A DNA stretch of 64,000 bases from Elusimicrobia bacterium GWA2_51_34 (GTDB taxonomy: Bacteria; Elusimicrobiota; Elusimicrobia; Elusimicrobiales; UBA9959), in contig MGTS01000024.1 of assembly GCA_001799565.1 (NCBI GenBank), positions 1 through 64,000 of the forward strand, given 5' to 3'. Positions 1 through 8,771 of the stretch are shown in pieces. Below the pieces are notes generated by a model. The model was not told where the DNA came from and did no database searches. It saw nothing but the letters and a program-made list of their open reading frames with translations. Position numbers and translations under genes: made by a program. Every line of letters begins with the position of its first letter. The stretch's first letter is position 1.

Positions 1-33
1 ACGGAATCCAACGCTTTTTCAAGATTGCGCCAA

Positions 34-90
34 TTTCACCATCATGTTGCGTTGGAAATGGGGATATTTTCACCATCATCTTGCATTGGA
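34..90. repeat. Two-copy 23-bp direct repeat upstream of the A2M gene
   Basis: The motif TTTCACCATCATGTTGCGTTGGA at 34-56 recurs with two mismatches at 68-90, a 34-bp period. The preceding TCCAACGC (7-14) is the reverse complement of the GCGTTGGA that ends the first copy, so the unit can also form a stem. The window starts here, so more copies may lie to the left. No function is evident. Confidence 0.6.
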
Positions 91-192
91 TAATTCTATA
101 TATAGTCTCATCCGGAAAGATTTTGTAACATACGGTTGGAACATCTTACGAAGGTTTGCCATGTAGACCAGGCGGGGTGATAGGAATGAAGT

Positions 193-221
193 TTGCTTTC
201 TCTCGTGACAATTTTAATATT
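193..221 (+). promoter_or_regulatory. Possible sigma-70 promoter for the A2M gene
   Basis: TTGCTT (193-198) and AATATT (216-221) are separated by 17 bp, a plausible but imperfect -35/-10 pair. It lies 35 bp upstream of the A2M start codon. A purine-rich GAAGAGGGG ends about 8 bp before that ATG and would serve as ribosome binding site. Confidence 0.35.
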
Positions 222-256
222 CTGAAGATTCGCGGATAGCGAAGAGGGGTTATAAC

Positions 257-3200
257 ATGAAAATTATTTTGCTTGTGCTTGCCATGTCGTCATTTTCCTT
301 CGCCGGTCTTCCCGGACGGGGTCAGGCGGACCTTCAAAAGGCAGATGAGCTTTTTGAAAAGTCGCTGTACCAGGAGGCCCTCGGCCTTTATGACAAAGCG
401 GCCGGGTTGCCGGGTGACGCCGGCCTGAAGGCACGGTACCGCGCGGCTGAATGTGAAGGCCTTTTATTCCGCTACAGCCAGGCGGCCCAGCGGTTTTCCG
501 CCCTTAAACTGCCGAAAGACCCGCTTTGGCGCGGGCGTTTTCTGCTGCTCCGGGCGGAACTGGGCAGGGAATTTCTAAAACAGTATGGCTATAACCTGCC
601 GGCCGATATTCAGCAGGGAACTACTGATGTAACAAAGCTCACCGGTGACGAATGGAGAAAACGTATTGAGGCCGATTACGACGGGCTTTGGGACGTCAGG
701 AGCGCGCTCTCCGGTTCCGACATGAACAAGGAAGCCTATTTTATTGATATAAAAAAAGCCGAGCTCGATTATACTCCGACTTTATGGGATTTCGCTGCCC
801 TCCGGTGGGGGGATTATCTTTTGGGTGAATCCGCTGACCGGAAAAAACCATTCCCTGACGGAATCAAATTTGTTTCCGAGATTTATAAGGGGGATTACAG
901 CCTTTCCGCTCCCGCCGCAGAGAAAGCCGCCGCCATTTATGAGGAGGCCGCCGCCTTAGGCGCAAAAGGCGGGGAATTTGCCGCCGAGCGTTGGAAGCTG
1001 GAAAGGCTGCTTATACCTTTTAAACACGGCGATAAAACTTCCGGCGGAGATATGGCCAAACTTCGCGGCCTGGCGGTTCCTGTTTTAAAAAAATGGTCGG
1101 ATTCCATGACCGCGCCGGTTGCCCGCGCCTCGGCGGCGCATGAAGCCGCCGTTCTATTGCACGCAAAGCCGGACTATAAAGGAGCTGTGGACCTGTGCAA
1201 AAAAGCGGAGGATATCGCCCCCCGTTCAAGGCCGGCAGCCGAATGCGCTAAACTCCGGGCGCAGATAGAGATGCCTCGACTGGATATCTCCGCAAAATTC
1301 GCCCCGCCCGGCGGGAAAAAAATACTGAGCGTGAACGCGCGCAACCTGCCGGTTATCTATTTTCGCGCTTTCAAAACCGACCCGGCGGAACTTATCACGC
1401 TGGGTAAATACGCGGAAAAAGCCTGGGGCAGGGTGCGTTCTCTACAGAGCGAGGCGGTTGAGCATTTCATCGCCCGCGGGCCCGACATTTCGTGGCAAGC
1501 CAAAATGGAATATCCGGCCCCGTACGAGTATCTGAACAAAGAGATAGAGTCCCCCGAATTTAAAAAAGGTATATATGTGATAGCGGCTTCTGGCGACGCG
1601 GATTTTGAAGCGGGTTCATCTTTAATGAAAGCCGTAACGGTGAATATAACCGATATTTTTCTGCTTGGAACTTCCGGCATAAAGGGCGACCCCGAAAATT
1701 TTGTGTATGATCCGGCCCGGCCCGGGCGTGAGGAAAACGCAGATATCTTCCACCTGTATGCCGTAAACGCTCTAAGCGGCAAGCCTGTTCAGGAAGGTGT
1801 TATAGATACGTTTTATACAAAGAGGTACGGCGACTGGGAACGCACGACCCTTACCACCGGCGCTGGCGGCTACAGCGCGCTGGGGTTTCCGCTGCATGTC
1901 GCATATCCTTCCGATGAAAATTTTTCAATAGACCCGCTGTTGTCGTTCGGCGGGGGGTACGCCTACTGGAACGGCGCGCAGGGAGCTGGGCTTTACGTGC
2001 CGGAGCCGGTAAGCATATTTATAGAAACGGACCGGCCTGTCTATCGTCCCGCCCAGGAAGTAAAATTCAAGGTTACGGCGCTGATAAGAGAGCCGCGGGG
2101 TTTCCGGGCTTATGACGGGAAAAGCAAGCTGAAAGTTACGGCCAGGGACCAGAACTGGCAGGAAGTGTTCGCCAAAACTATGCCTTTTACGGGGCTTGGC
2201 AGCGCCGCCGGCTCTTTTATAGTGCCGCAGGGGCGGCTGCTTGGGCAATACTCCATAACGGCGGAACTTCAGGAGTACGGCCATGATTTCAGCGCGCGCC
2301 ATTCTTTCCGGGCAGAGGAATACAAGCGCCCGGAATTTGAGGTGAAACTTGAAGACGCGGATACCGCTTTTAAATACGGCGAAAACGCCAAAATTGACGG
2401 CGCCGTAAAATATTATTTTGGCTCGCCGGTGCCGAACGCGCGGGTAACTTACCGCGTTACAAGGTCGCGCTATATTCCCTGGTACGCCTGGTGGTGGCGC
2501 TGGTGTTACAGCGTGTCGGGTTTGGTGGAAACGGCGTCGGGTGAGACCCGCACGGATGAGAATGGTAAATTCTCCATAAATTTCACGCCGTCACCGGAAA
2601 GCGAAACTTACGGTGATTATCCGTCCTCTTTCCAGGTTGAAGTTGAGGCGCGCGACGCCGGCGGGCGCACCATCAGTGATTCGCGCTCGTATAATGCCGG
2701 TTCAAAGGCGTATATATTTGATATCTCTCCCGCCGCGGGTTTCTTTACAAGCGACTCCCCGGCTGTGTTCAATGCCCGCCTGATGAATTTAAACGACGCG
2801 CAGGTTGCGGGCTCCGGCGCTTACAGCGTTTTTAAAATTGAAAAGCCGCCCGAGTTCACGGGAGTAAACGGCGTGTGGGGTTCCTTCGGGCATAACCCTT
2901 CCCTGGAGCAGGCGTTCGCGAAGGCGCCGGATGGAAAACGTGTGGCCGGAGGCAGTATTGAATTCACTGAAAAAGCCCGATCCACAGTCAAACTCAAGGC
3001 GCTCCCCGAAGGTGTTTACAGGCTCAGGCTGAAAACCAAAGACCCATGGGGCGGCGAGTGCGAATCCTGGATAATAATTGTTTCGGCCGATCCCACGGCA
3101 AAAAGCTCAGGCCTTAAACTCCCGCCGGTAGCGCTGTTTGAGCATTCCTCTTATCAGCCTGGCGAGAAGGCCAGGATACTTATAGGCGCCTCGGCCCTTA

Positions 3201-6200
3201 AAGGCGTAAAGTACATGGAAACGCTGGCCGGTAATTTCCTGCTTGATAAGAAAATGATATCTTCCGGCGGCTTATCCCTGGTTGAAATCAAAGTCGGGCC
3301 GGAGCATCGCGGCGGTTTCGGTCTGCGCTGGTTCGGCGCGGGCGATTTTAAAGTATATTCCGCGATGGCAGAGGCTGATGTTCCTAAGCGCGACAGGGAA
3401 TTATCGCTTTCGCTTGACTACGACAAAACCCTGCTGCCCGGCCAGAAGGCCAGTTGGGCGCTTAAAGCCAGGGATTATCAGGGAAAGCCCGTCGGCGGCG
3501 AGGGGACTGTGCGGATATTTGACCGCTCGCTTGAATATTACCAGAAAGACGCCGGTTTCTGGAGCGACGGGCTATACGAAAAACGCCGGTCTTCTTCAGA
3601 AGGCCGCGGCTCGCTGTTCACCCCACACGCCCTGACCCTGCCTATAAAGGCCGGCCTTATAAAGCTTATGTCCGACGCGTTCAATCAAGCGGCGAAGGAA
3701 GAGCGCATGGCGGCTTTCAGGATAAATTCCTCAAGGGTCTACAGCGGGGGGAGATTTCGCGGGATGAAGAGTATGTTCGCTCTGGGAGCCATGGAAGAAT
3801 CCGAGAGCGCCGTAATGTCAAGCCCCGCAGCCGATGTTTCGGGCGGCGGGGCCGGGGCTGCGGCGGCCCGGAGCGTGGTTCCGCAGATGGCGGATATGAT
3901 GACAATGACAAAAAGCTTTAAGGGTGAGGCCGCTCCGGCTTCGTCGCGCGAAGAACCCGCTCCGGTGCGGGTAAGGAAAGATTTTTCAGAAACAGCTTAT
4001 TTTAACCCCCAGCTTAAGGTGGTAAAAGGAACGGGCAGATTTTCTTTTACTATCCCCGAGCGGCTCACAAGCTGGAAGGTGAGTTCCTACATGATAACCA
4101 AAGACGTGAAGCGCGGGAAAGCCGAAGCTTTGACGGTAACAAAGAAAGATCTTATGGTCAGGTTAGATATACCGCGCTTTTTCAGGGAGGGGGATAAATC
4201 CGTTCTTACAGCAGTAGTAAACAATGAGACTGAAAGCGAGCTTTCAGGAAATGTGGCCGTATCAGTTACCAAAGAAGGGGATTCCGCCGAGAGCAGCTTC
4301 GCGCTTACGGAGCTTTCAAAGCCGTTTACCGTCAAGGCGCATGGCACCACTCCCGTTTACTGGGATATTGCGGCTCCGCTCGCAACCGGCGCTTACAAGG
4401 TGCGCGCCATCGCGCGCTCGGGCGCCCTTTCCGACGCGCAGGAAAACGACCTGCCTGTGCTTCCTTCAAGGGAACGTCTTATCGCAACGTTGACCGCCAT
4501 GATGGACGGCAAGGTTTCAAAAGAGCTGAAACTCAAGGAACTTCAGGAGGCAGACAATAGCAGAATTATGGAGTCTATGCACCTGGAGGTTCAGCCGCAG
4601 CTTATACTTACGGTTTTAAACAGCCTGCCTTTCCTTGTGCATTATCCGTATGAATGCACCGAACAGCTGCTTAACCGCTATGTGCCGCTGGCTATAACCA
4701 ACAGTTTCTATAACCGCTATCCGGAGCTTAAAAACGCGGTCGCAAAAATTCCAAAACGCGATACCATAACTCCGGCCTGGGAACGGGATAACCCGGAGAG
4801 GATGATGTCGCTGGTGGAAACTCCGTGGGTAGAAACTTCAAAAGGTATAAAATCATACTTGCCCTCCATAGATATGCTGGATCCGAAAGCGGTCGCCGCT
4901 GAAAAAGAGGACGCGATTACAAAGCTTAAGGCCTATCAGAATTCGGACGGCTCATTTCCGTGGTTTCCCGGCGGGCATCCGGACCTGTACATGACGCTCT
5001 ACGCGCTTGAGGGCCTGGCTGAGGCAGCCCGCTACAATGTGGCTATACCCGAAGATGTGGCGAAAAGAGCGCTGAATTATGTGTTCGCGGAGATTCCGCG
5101 CCACATGAAAGCGGAAGAGGGTGAGACCTCGTTTATACTCTACGCCGCTTATGTAGTCACTTCGTTCCCGGAAAAATGGACGGAACATAAAACCGCGCTT
5201 TCATACGCCAAGCTCTGGGCCGATTTCGCAGATAAGCACGCGAACGCCATAACGCCGTTCGGCAAGGCCTACGCGGCCTATGTTTACCATCGGCTGGGCG
5301 ATAACGTGAAAGCGGGAAGTTATCTTGCCCGGGCCATGGACGGCTCGCGCGAAGATGAAATAGCCGGCCTTTACTGGACGCCTGAAAAAATATCCTGGCT
5401 CTGGTACAATGACTCCGTGGAAAAGCACGCTTTCATCTTGCGCACCCTGCTGGCTCTCAAACCTAAAGATCCGCGTATCGGTGGCATGGTGAAATGGCTG
5501 ATGTTCAGTCGCAAGTCAAGCGAGTGGAAATCCACCAGGGCGACCGCCGCGGCCATATATTCCCTGCTGGATGTTATGAAAACCAGGGGTGCGCTGGATA
5601 AAGGCGATGTGTTCAAAATAAAATGGGACGACACGCGAGAGGAAGCGGCGCTGCAGCCGTTTGACTGGGTATCAAAGCCCTTGCGCTGGTCCAAATACGG
5701 CAAGGATATAACCGCGCGAGACGCGTCGGCGACTATTGAAAAGACCGGGCCGGGCCTCGCGTTCGCTTCGCTTACCGGTATATATACAACCAATAAGCTT
5801 GCCGCCGAATCTCCGTCCGGCATGATGAACATCTCGCGCAAATATTTTCTGCGCGCCAAAGAGGGCACGGATTATGTGCTTAAACCTTTAATTTCCGGCG
5901 CTTCGGTCTCGGTGGGGGACCAGATAGAGGTTCAGCTTACCGTAACTACACGGAGCCAGTTTGAATATGTGCACATTAAAGACCCGCGCGGCGCCGGCTT
6001 TGAGGCGGAAGAGCTCACAAGCGGCTGGAAGTGGGACCAGCTATCACGTTACGAGGAGCCAAGGGATTCTTTAACCAACTTCTTCGTGGCATGGCTGCCG
6101 CATGGCGAATATATCCTTAAATACCGTGTCCGTCCCACAACCCCCGGCACATACAGGATAGGCGCGTCAGTAATGCAGTCCATGTACGCCCCAGAATTCG

Positions 6201-6241
6201 CCGCGCATTCGGACGGGTTTATGATTGAAGTAAAAAAATAA
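257..6241 (+). CDS. Bacterial alpha-2-macroglobulin family protein
   Basis: A 1994-residue secreted protein of the bacterial alpha-2-macroglobulin family, which traps attacking proteases in the periplasm or at the cell surface. It begins with a signal peptide (MKIILLVLAMSSFSFA) without a lipobox, so it is not predicted to be a lipoprotein. A helical, TPR-like region of roughly 320 residues follows, then MG-type beta domains (for example IETDRPVYRPAQEVKFKVTA), and the thioester motif CTEQ with Cys at about residue 1467. A complement-like helical toroid and a C-terminal receptor-type beta domain complete it. The intact CxEQ indicates a covalent trap. Family members are usually about 1500-1900 residues, so this one is long because of the N-terminal helical extension. 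E. coli homologues pair with penicillin-binding protein 1C, but no pbpC is adjacent here. Confidence 0.92.
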   Translation: MKIILLVLAMSSFSFAGLPGRGQADLQKADELFEKSLYQEALGLYDKAAGLPGDAGLKARYRAAECEGLLFRYSQAAQRFSALKLPKDPLWRGRFLLLRAELGREFLKQYGYNLPADIQQGTTDVTKLTGDEWRKRIEADYDGLWDVRSALSGSDMNKEAYFIDIKKAELDYTPTLWDFAALRWGDYLLGESADRKKPFPDGIKFVSEIYKGDYSLSAPAAEKAAAIYEEAAALGAKGGEFAAERWKLERLLIPFKHGDKTSGGDMAKLRGLAVPVLKKWSDSMTAPVARASAAHEAAVLLHAKPDYKGAVDLCKKAEDIAPRSRPAAECAKLRAQIEMPRLDISAKFAPPGGKKILSVNARNLPVIYFRAFKTDPAELITLGKYAEKAWGRVRSLQSEAVEHFIARGPDISWQAKMEYPAPYEYLNKEIESPEFKKGIYVIAASGDADFEAGSSLMKAVTVNITDIFLLGTSGIKGDPENFVYDPARPGREENADIFHLYAVNALSGKPVQEGVIDTFYTKRYGDWERTTLTTGAGGYSALGFPLHVAYPSDENFSIDPLLSFGGGYAYWNGAQGAGLYVPEPVSIFIETDRPVYRPAQEVKFKVTALIREPRGFRAYDGKSKLKVTARDQNWQEVFAKTMPFTGLGSAAGSFIVPQGRLLGQYSITAELQEYGHDFSARHSFRAEEYKRPEFEVKLEDADTAFKYGENAKIDGAVKYYFGSPVPNARVTYRVTRSRYIPWYAWWWRWCYSVSGLVETASGETRTDENGKFSINFTPSPESETYGDYPSSFQVEVEARDAGGRTISDSRSYNAGSKAYIFDISPAAGFFTSDSPAVFNARLMNLNDAQVAGSGAYSVFKIEKPPEFTGVNGVWGSFGHNPSLEQAFAKAPDGKRVAGGSIEFTEKARSTVKLKALPEGVYRLRLKTKDPWGGECESWIIIVSADPTAKSSGLKLPPVALFEHSSYQPGEKARILIGASALKGVKYMETLAGNFLLDKKMISSGGLSLVEIKVGPEHRGGFGLRWFGAGDFKVYSAMAEADVPKRDRELSLSLDYDKTLLPGQKASWALKARDYQGKPVGGEGTVRIFDRSLEYYQKDAGFWSDGLYEKRRSSSEGRGSLFTPHALTLPIKAGLIKLMSDAFNQAAKEERMAAFRINSSRVYSGGRFRGMKSMFALGAMEESESAVMSSPAADVSGGGAGAAAARSVVPQMADMMTMTKSFKGEAAPASSREEPAPVRVRKDFSETAYFNPQLKVVKGTGRFSFTIPERLTSWKVSSYMITKDVKRGKAEALTVTKKDLMVRLDIPRFFREGDKSVLTAVVNNETESELSGNVAVSVTKEGDSAESSFALTELSKPFTVKAHGTTPVYWDIAAPLATGAYKVRAIARSGALSDAQENDLPVLPSRERLIATLTAMMDGKVSKELKLKELQEADNSRIMESMHLEVQPQLILTVLNSLPFLVHYPYECTEQLLNRYVPLAITNSFYNRYPELKNAVAKIPKRDTITPAWERDNPERMMSLVETPWVETSKGIKSYLPSIDMLDPKAVAAEKEDAITKLKAYQNSDGSFPWFPGGHPDLYMTLYALEGLAEAARYNVAIPEDVAKRALNYVFAEIPRHMKAEEGETSFILYAAYVVTSFPEKWTEHKTALSYAKLWADFADKHANAITPFGKAYAAYVYHRLGDNVKAGSYLARAMDGSREDEIAGLYWTPEKISWLWYNDSVEKHAFILRTLLALKPKDPRIGGMVKWLMFSRKSSEWKSTRATAAAIYSLLDVMKTRGALDKGDVFKIKWDDTREEAALQPFDWVSKPLRWSKYGKDITARDASATIEKTGPGLAFASLTGIYTTNKLAAESPSGMMNISRKYFLRAKEGTDYVLKPLISGASVSVGDQIEVQLTVTTRSQFEYVHIKDPRGAGFEAEELTSGWKWDQLSRYEEPRDSLTNFFVAWLPHGEYILKYRVRPTTPGTYRIGASVMQSMYAPEFAAHSDGFMIEVKK

Positions 6242-6254
6242 CAATCCGCAACGC

Positions 6255-6324
6255 TGTCATTCCCGCAAGTCGTAAGCGGGAATCCATGCATTGTCATTCC
6301 CGCAATCCGTAAGCAGGAATCCAT
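6255..6324. repeat. Tandem pair of 33-bp palindromic repeats (ATTCCCGC type)
   Basis: Two copies of TGTCATTCCCGCA....GCGGGAATCCAT, at 6255-6287 and 6292-6324, follow the A2M stop codon. Each copy is an imperfect palindrome (ATTCCCGC/GCGGGAAT; the second copy has GCAGGAAT). They could act as a transcription terminator or as a REP-like dispersed repeat. Confidence 0.65.
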
Positions 6325-6380
6325 AAAAAATAGGCACAGTAACTGTTAATGGAAATTGATTCCTGATAGGGAGCCGGCAA

Positions 6381-6594
6381 ATTCTCTGCGCGCTCCAAGA
6401 CCGGGTTTGGCGAAGACGGACGGGGTCTTCCGCCGGCTCCGGAACGCGCCGTCCGCCTAAGGCGGACGGCTTGAACGGTCCTCGCCGTCCCCAATGACAG
6501 GGATTCGCTCCAGACCCCGGCCCAGGCCGTTCCGCCGAAGGCGGACCCGCCGGGTTGTTTGGCGGGAAACCCTCAAATGGAGCGCGCAGAAAAT
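6381..6594. mobile_element. MITE-like element with 17-bp terminal inverted repeats
   Basis: ATTCTCTGCGCGCTCCA (6381-6397) is repeated inverted as TGGAGCGCGCAGAAAAT (6578-6594), 16 of 17 matching. The 214-bp interior contains a perfect CCGTCCGCC-TAA-GGCGGACGG palindrome (6449-6469), a related TCCGCC-GAA-GGCGGA (6531-6545) and CCCGCCGG...GGCGGG. No credible gene is inside. Size, terminal repeats and lack of coding capacity fit a miniature inverted-repeat element or a large REP cluster. No target duplication was recognised. Confidence 0.5.
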
Positions 6595-6774
6595 CCGCCG
6601 TCTCCCTTTTTAAATAACATTTCCCCGCCCTCAATATCGGTACGTCCATATTTACCCACCCAGTGGTAAACAAATATCCTTATAAATGTTTGACGGTATC
6701 TGTATAGGTTTTTTCCCTGTTGTTGGTGATAAATCACGCTGCCACAGGCGATCCGCGTTTCGTCCAATGAATGG

Positions 6775-6796
6775 TGGCGCTCAGTATTGAGCGCCA
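6775..6796. terminator. Perfect 9-bp hairpin downstream of udk
   Basis: TGGCGCTCA-GTAT-TGAGCGCCA is a perfect stem with a 4-nt loop, about 90 bp beyond the udk stop codon on the minus strand. No U-run follows directly on that strand, so intrinsic termination is plausible but unproven. Between 6595 and 6884 nothing else was recognised. Confidence 0.4.
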
Positions 6797-6883
6797 TAAG
6801 GCGGGCTTTTAATCGTATGAGCGATTACCGGGAAACCATATGTGCAGGTTTTTCAGCGAAAAAAAGGGAAAACGAAAATTGTG

Positions 6884-7525
6884 TCAGCGGAAGTGGTCCC
6901 GGAGCATTCTTACCAGGCCTTCGGTGGCTTTGCTTGGAATCTCCTCGCCTTCCCAGTTTATGGAAAAGTGGGCGTTCCTCTGGGTGGGTTTTACATAAGT
7001 TTCATACATTGGCAATACCGTGGTTAAAATCTGGTGCTTAGTATCTTCAATGGTACGGCCCCTTTCGGTGATATCCCTCTGGACTCTGCGTAAAACGCCG
7101 GTTACCATTCCGGTGGAAACGAATATCTTATAGTCGCAAAGGGACAGGAGCTTCGGGAAATAAAGAGTGTAGAGCCCCTCAACGATAATCAGCTTTGTCG
7201 GGCGGCAGACAATGGGTTCTTTTCCCCGGGTGTGGAGTTTGAAGTCGTATATAGGCTGGCGTATGGACTTGCCTGCCCGGAGCGCTTTTATATGTTTTAA
7301 GGCCAGTGTGGAATCTATAGCGTTCGGGTGGTCGAAATTGTAAGTCTTCCTCTTCTCAAATTTCAGATGGTCAAGCGGCCTGTAGTAGTTGTCAAGAGAT
7401 AATATCTGACCGATAATCCCGATTTTTCCGCATTCCTCTATTAATTTCCTGGCCAGAGTAGTCTTGCCGGAACCCGATCCTCCGGCAATGCCGACTAAAA
7501 ACCTGGTTTTTGTTTTTGAATCCAT
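6884..7525 (-). CDS. udk: Uridine kinase
   Basis: A 213-residue uridine/cytidine kinase of the pyrimidine salvage pathway, phosphorylating uridine or cytidine with ATP or GTP. The P-loop GGSGSGKTT is at about residues 15-23. It is followed by the family signature SLDNYYRP, the FDHPNAID segment with the nucleoside-binding Asp, YDFKLHTR, and IVEGLYTLY (Walker-B-like). Length matches the usual 205-215 residues. It starts with ATG at 7525 and is cytosolic. It is separated from the ThiF-like gene, upstream on the same strand, by an inverted-repeat gap. Confidence 0.93.
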   Translation of the reverse strand: MDSKTKTRFLVGIAGGSGSGKTTLARKLIEECGKIGIIGQILSLDNYYRPLDHLKFEKRKTYNFDHPNAIDSTLALKHIKALRAGKSIRQPIYDFKLHTRGKEPIVCRPTKLIIVEGLYTLYFPKLLSLCDYKIFVSTGMVTGVLRRVQRDITERGRTIEDTKHQILTTVLPMYETYVKPTQRNAHFSINWEGEEIPSKATEGLVRMLRDHFR

Positions 7526-7536
7526 AATTGTATCAG

Positions 7537-7615
7537 TGCGGAGTTTTGGAGTTTAGAGTTAGAGTTTTAAGGTCCGGAATTTTAAACTCCCAACTCCAAA
7601 CTCTCAACTCTACAC
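7537..7615. repeat. Word-built intergenic hairpin between the ThiF-like gene and udk
   Basis: Left arm 7537-7570 is made of GAGTTT(T)GGAGTTTAGAGTT words. Right arm 7582-7615 has ACTCCCAACTCCAAACTCTCAACTC, the approximate reverse complement (roughly 80 percent). This is one member of the window-wide family described in the findings. Confidence 0.7.
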
Positions 7616-8238
7616 TATCTACTTCTTTTTATTTTTACTAAAAGTTCAACCGCCAGATTGGCCTGCATATTAGCTACTATCGCTACGCGCGGCGCCATGG
7701 GGCTTATTCCCTTCGGGCATTCGGTTTCGCCGTCACCGCAAACATAAAGGCTGCCTATTTTACGTGTATGAAGTTTGGAGTTTTTACCGTAACCGGCCAG
7801 GCCCGATGCCGCTATTATGGGCTTTTTAGGATAAAGCGACAGCCAGGTGTTTATCAATATGCTCTTTTGCCCGGCCTTATCAAAAGCTTCTATTAAAATA
7901 TCCGCCTCACCGAAGAGCCGGCCGGTGTTGGCGCGGATCACCTTCACATCGTGGACGATATATTCCGAAAACGGATTTATTTTTTTAAGGTTCTCCTGCA
8001 GGGCTTCAACTTTGCGGCGGCCTATCTGTTTAATGAAATACTGCTGCCGGTTGAGATTGGAGGGTTCTATTTTGTCGAAATCGGCTATGATGAGCCTGCC
8101 CACGCCCGCCCTGGCCAGGGAAACCGCCACATTGGAGCCAAGTCCGCCCGCCCCCGCGATGCCTACCGTGCCGGCCTTGAGAGCGGCAAGGATGCGGGTA
8201 TCGTGCCTGGCGAACAGGTCTTTGAATAAGTCAGACAT
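7615..8238 (-). CDS. thiF: ThiF/MoeB-family sulfur carrier protein adenylyltransferase
   Basis: An E1-like enzyme that would adenylate the C-terminus of a ubiquitin-like sulfur carrier such as ThiS. The nucleotide-binding GAGGLGSNVAVSLARAG sits near residues 30-46. It is followed by the acidic turn ADFDKIEPSNLNRQQYF and DILIEAFDKAGQK. The C-terminal CGDGETECPKG may hold the catalytic or metal cysteines. The start was moved to ATG 8238 because the 17 residues upstream in the ORF track (MPSQRPLARKRPLPFKF) do not look like this family. About 207 residues is the size of the short clostridial-type ThiF. No thiS, thiG or thiH is in view, so the carrier partner is unknown and the specific ThiF assignment is less certain than the E1 fold. 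Confidence 0.78.
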   Translation of the reverse strand: MSDLFKDLFARHDTRILAALKAGTVGIAGAGGLGSNVAVSLARAGVGRLIIADFDKIEPSNLNRQQYFIKQIGRRKVEALQENLKKINPFSEYIVHDVKVIRANTGRLFGEADILIEAFDKAGQKSILINTWLSLYPKKPIIAASGLAGYGKNSKLHTRKIGSLYVCGDGETECPKGISPMAPRVAIVANMQANLAVELLVKIKRSR

Positions 8239-8300
8239 AAATTTAAAGGGTAGAGGCCGTTTGCGGGCCAAAGGCCTTTGAGACGGCACCTCCAGAGGAT

Positions 8301-8354
8301 TGGGTTCAGGGTAAGGAGTTCTTTACTTCTGCACCCTCTACCCCCTACCCTTAA
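8301..8354. repeat. Weak word-built inverted repeat
   Basis: GGGTTCAGGGTAAGGAG on the left faces CCCTCTACCCCCTACCCTTAAC on the right. The pairing is poor compared with other members, so membership in the hairpin family is tentative. Confidence 0.35.
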
Positions 8355-8355
8355 C

Positions 8356-8547
8356 TTATCCGTGGCCGCAGCAACCGCTGCAGTTATGGCCGCCGCCGGG
8401 ATTCATGGGACAGCCGCTTTCAGGCGCGGAACCGCCTTTTTTAAGTCCCACAACTTCGTCCGAAACTTTCACCACCTTGCCCAGTTTCTTGTCGTAAACA
8501 TAGCGTCCGGTGGCCTTTTCTTCTTGTTTCTCTTTAGGTTTGTCCAT
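8356..8547 (-). CDS. Small Cys-rich protein, unknown function
   Basis: A 63-residue protein starting MDKPKEKQEEKATGRYVYDK and ending with a cysteine and glycine-rich tail (CPMNPGGGHNCSGCCGHG). ATG 8547 is preferred to the track start at 8574, which is a TTG codon. The charged N-terminal part has a YVYDKKLGKVVKVSDEV segment that could be a small beta unit. The four clustered cysteines plus histidines suggest metal binding. The family is not recognised. It lies upstream of the ThiF-like gene on the same strand and may be co-transcribed, which makes a sulfur or metal role imaginable but unproven. Confidence 0.5.
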   Translation of the reverse strand: MDKPKEKQEEKATGRYVYDKKLGKVVKVSDEVVGLKKGGSAPESGCPMNPGGGHNCSGCCGHG

Positions 8548-8569
8548 AAGGAAGTTCAGCTTAACTGTT

Positions 8570-8673
8570 GGCAACGGAAAGCTACTGAGAGCTAAAGAAA
8601 GTTACGGAATGCAACGAAAAGCTGGTTTTTACTTTCAGTGGCGTTCTGTCGCCTTCTTTTGCCCTCTGTTGCC
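8570..8673. repeat. Word-built intergenic hairpin next to the tRNA
   Basis: The left arm begins GGCAACGGAAAGC and repeats GAAAG/GCAAC words. The right arm ends GCCCTCTGTTGCC and is its loose reverse complement. The words closely resemble the hairpin at 54514-54643. Confidence 0.6.
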
Positions 8674-8690
8674 TTAGATGTATCAAAAAT

Positions 8691-8765
8691 TGGTGCGCCC
8701 ACCTGGAATCGAACCAGGACAACCAGCTTCGCAGGCTGGGACTCTATCCGTTGAGATATGGGCGC
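8691..8765 (-). tRNA. tRNA-Arg, anticodon GCG
   Basis: On the minus strand the cloverleaf reads as follows: acceptor GCGCCCA/TGGGCGC, D arm CTC..GAG, anticodon stem CCAGC/GCTGG with loop CTGCGAA, T arm CCTGG-TTCGATT-CCAGG, discriminator A and encoded CCA (8691-8693). The 34-36 triplet GCG reads Arg codons CGC/CGU. The 10-25 D-stem position is T-T rather than G-C. A bacterial arginine tRNA for CGN normally carries ACG edited to inosine, so GCG is uncommon. The gene serves as the integration site of the adjacent island, and its 5' half may be element-supplied. Confidence 0.9.
8728..8765. other. attL core (5' half of tRNA-Arg)
   Basis: These 38 bp recur at 22675-22712 with one mismatch (CTCTATCC versus CTCTACCC). 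They run from the anticodon loop to the tRNA 5' end. The flanking sequence differs on both sides, as expected of recombination cores. Confidence 0.85.
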
Positions 8766-8771
8766 TTCACC

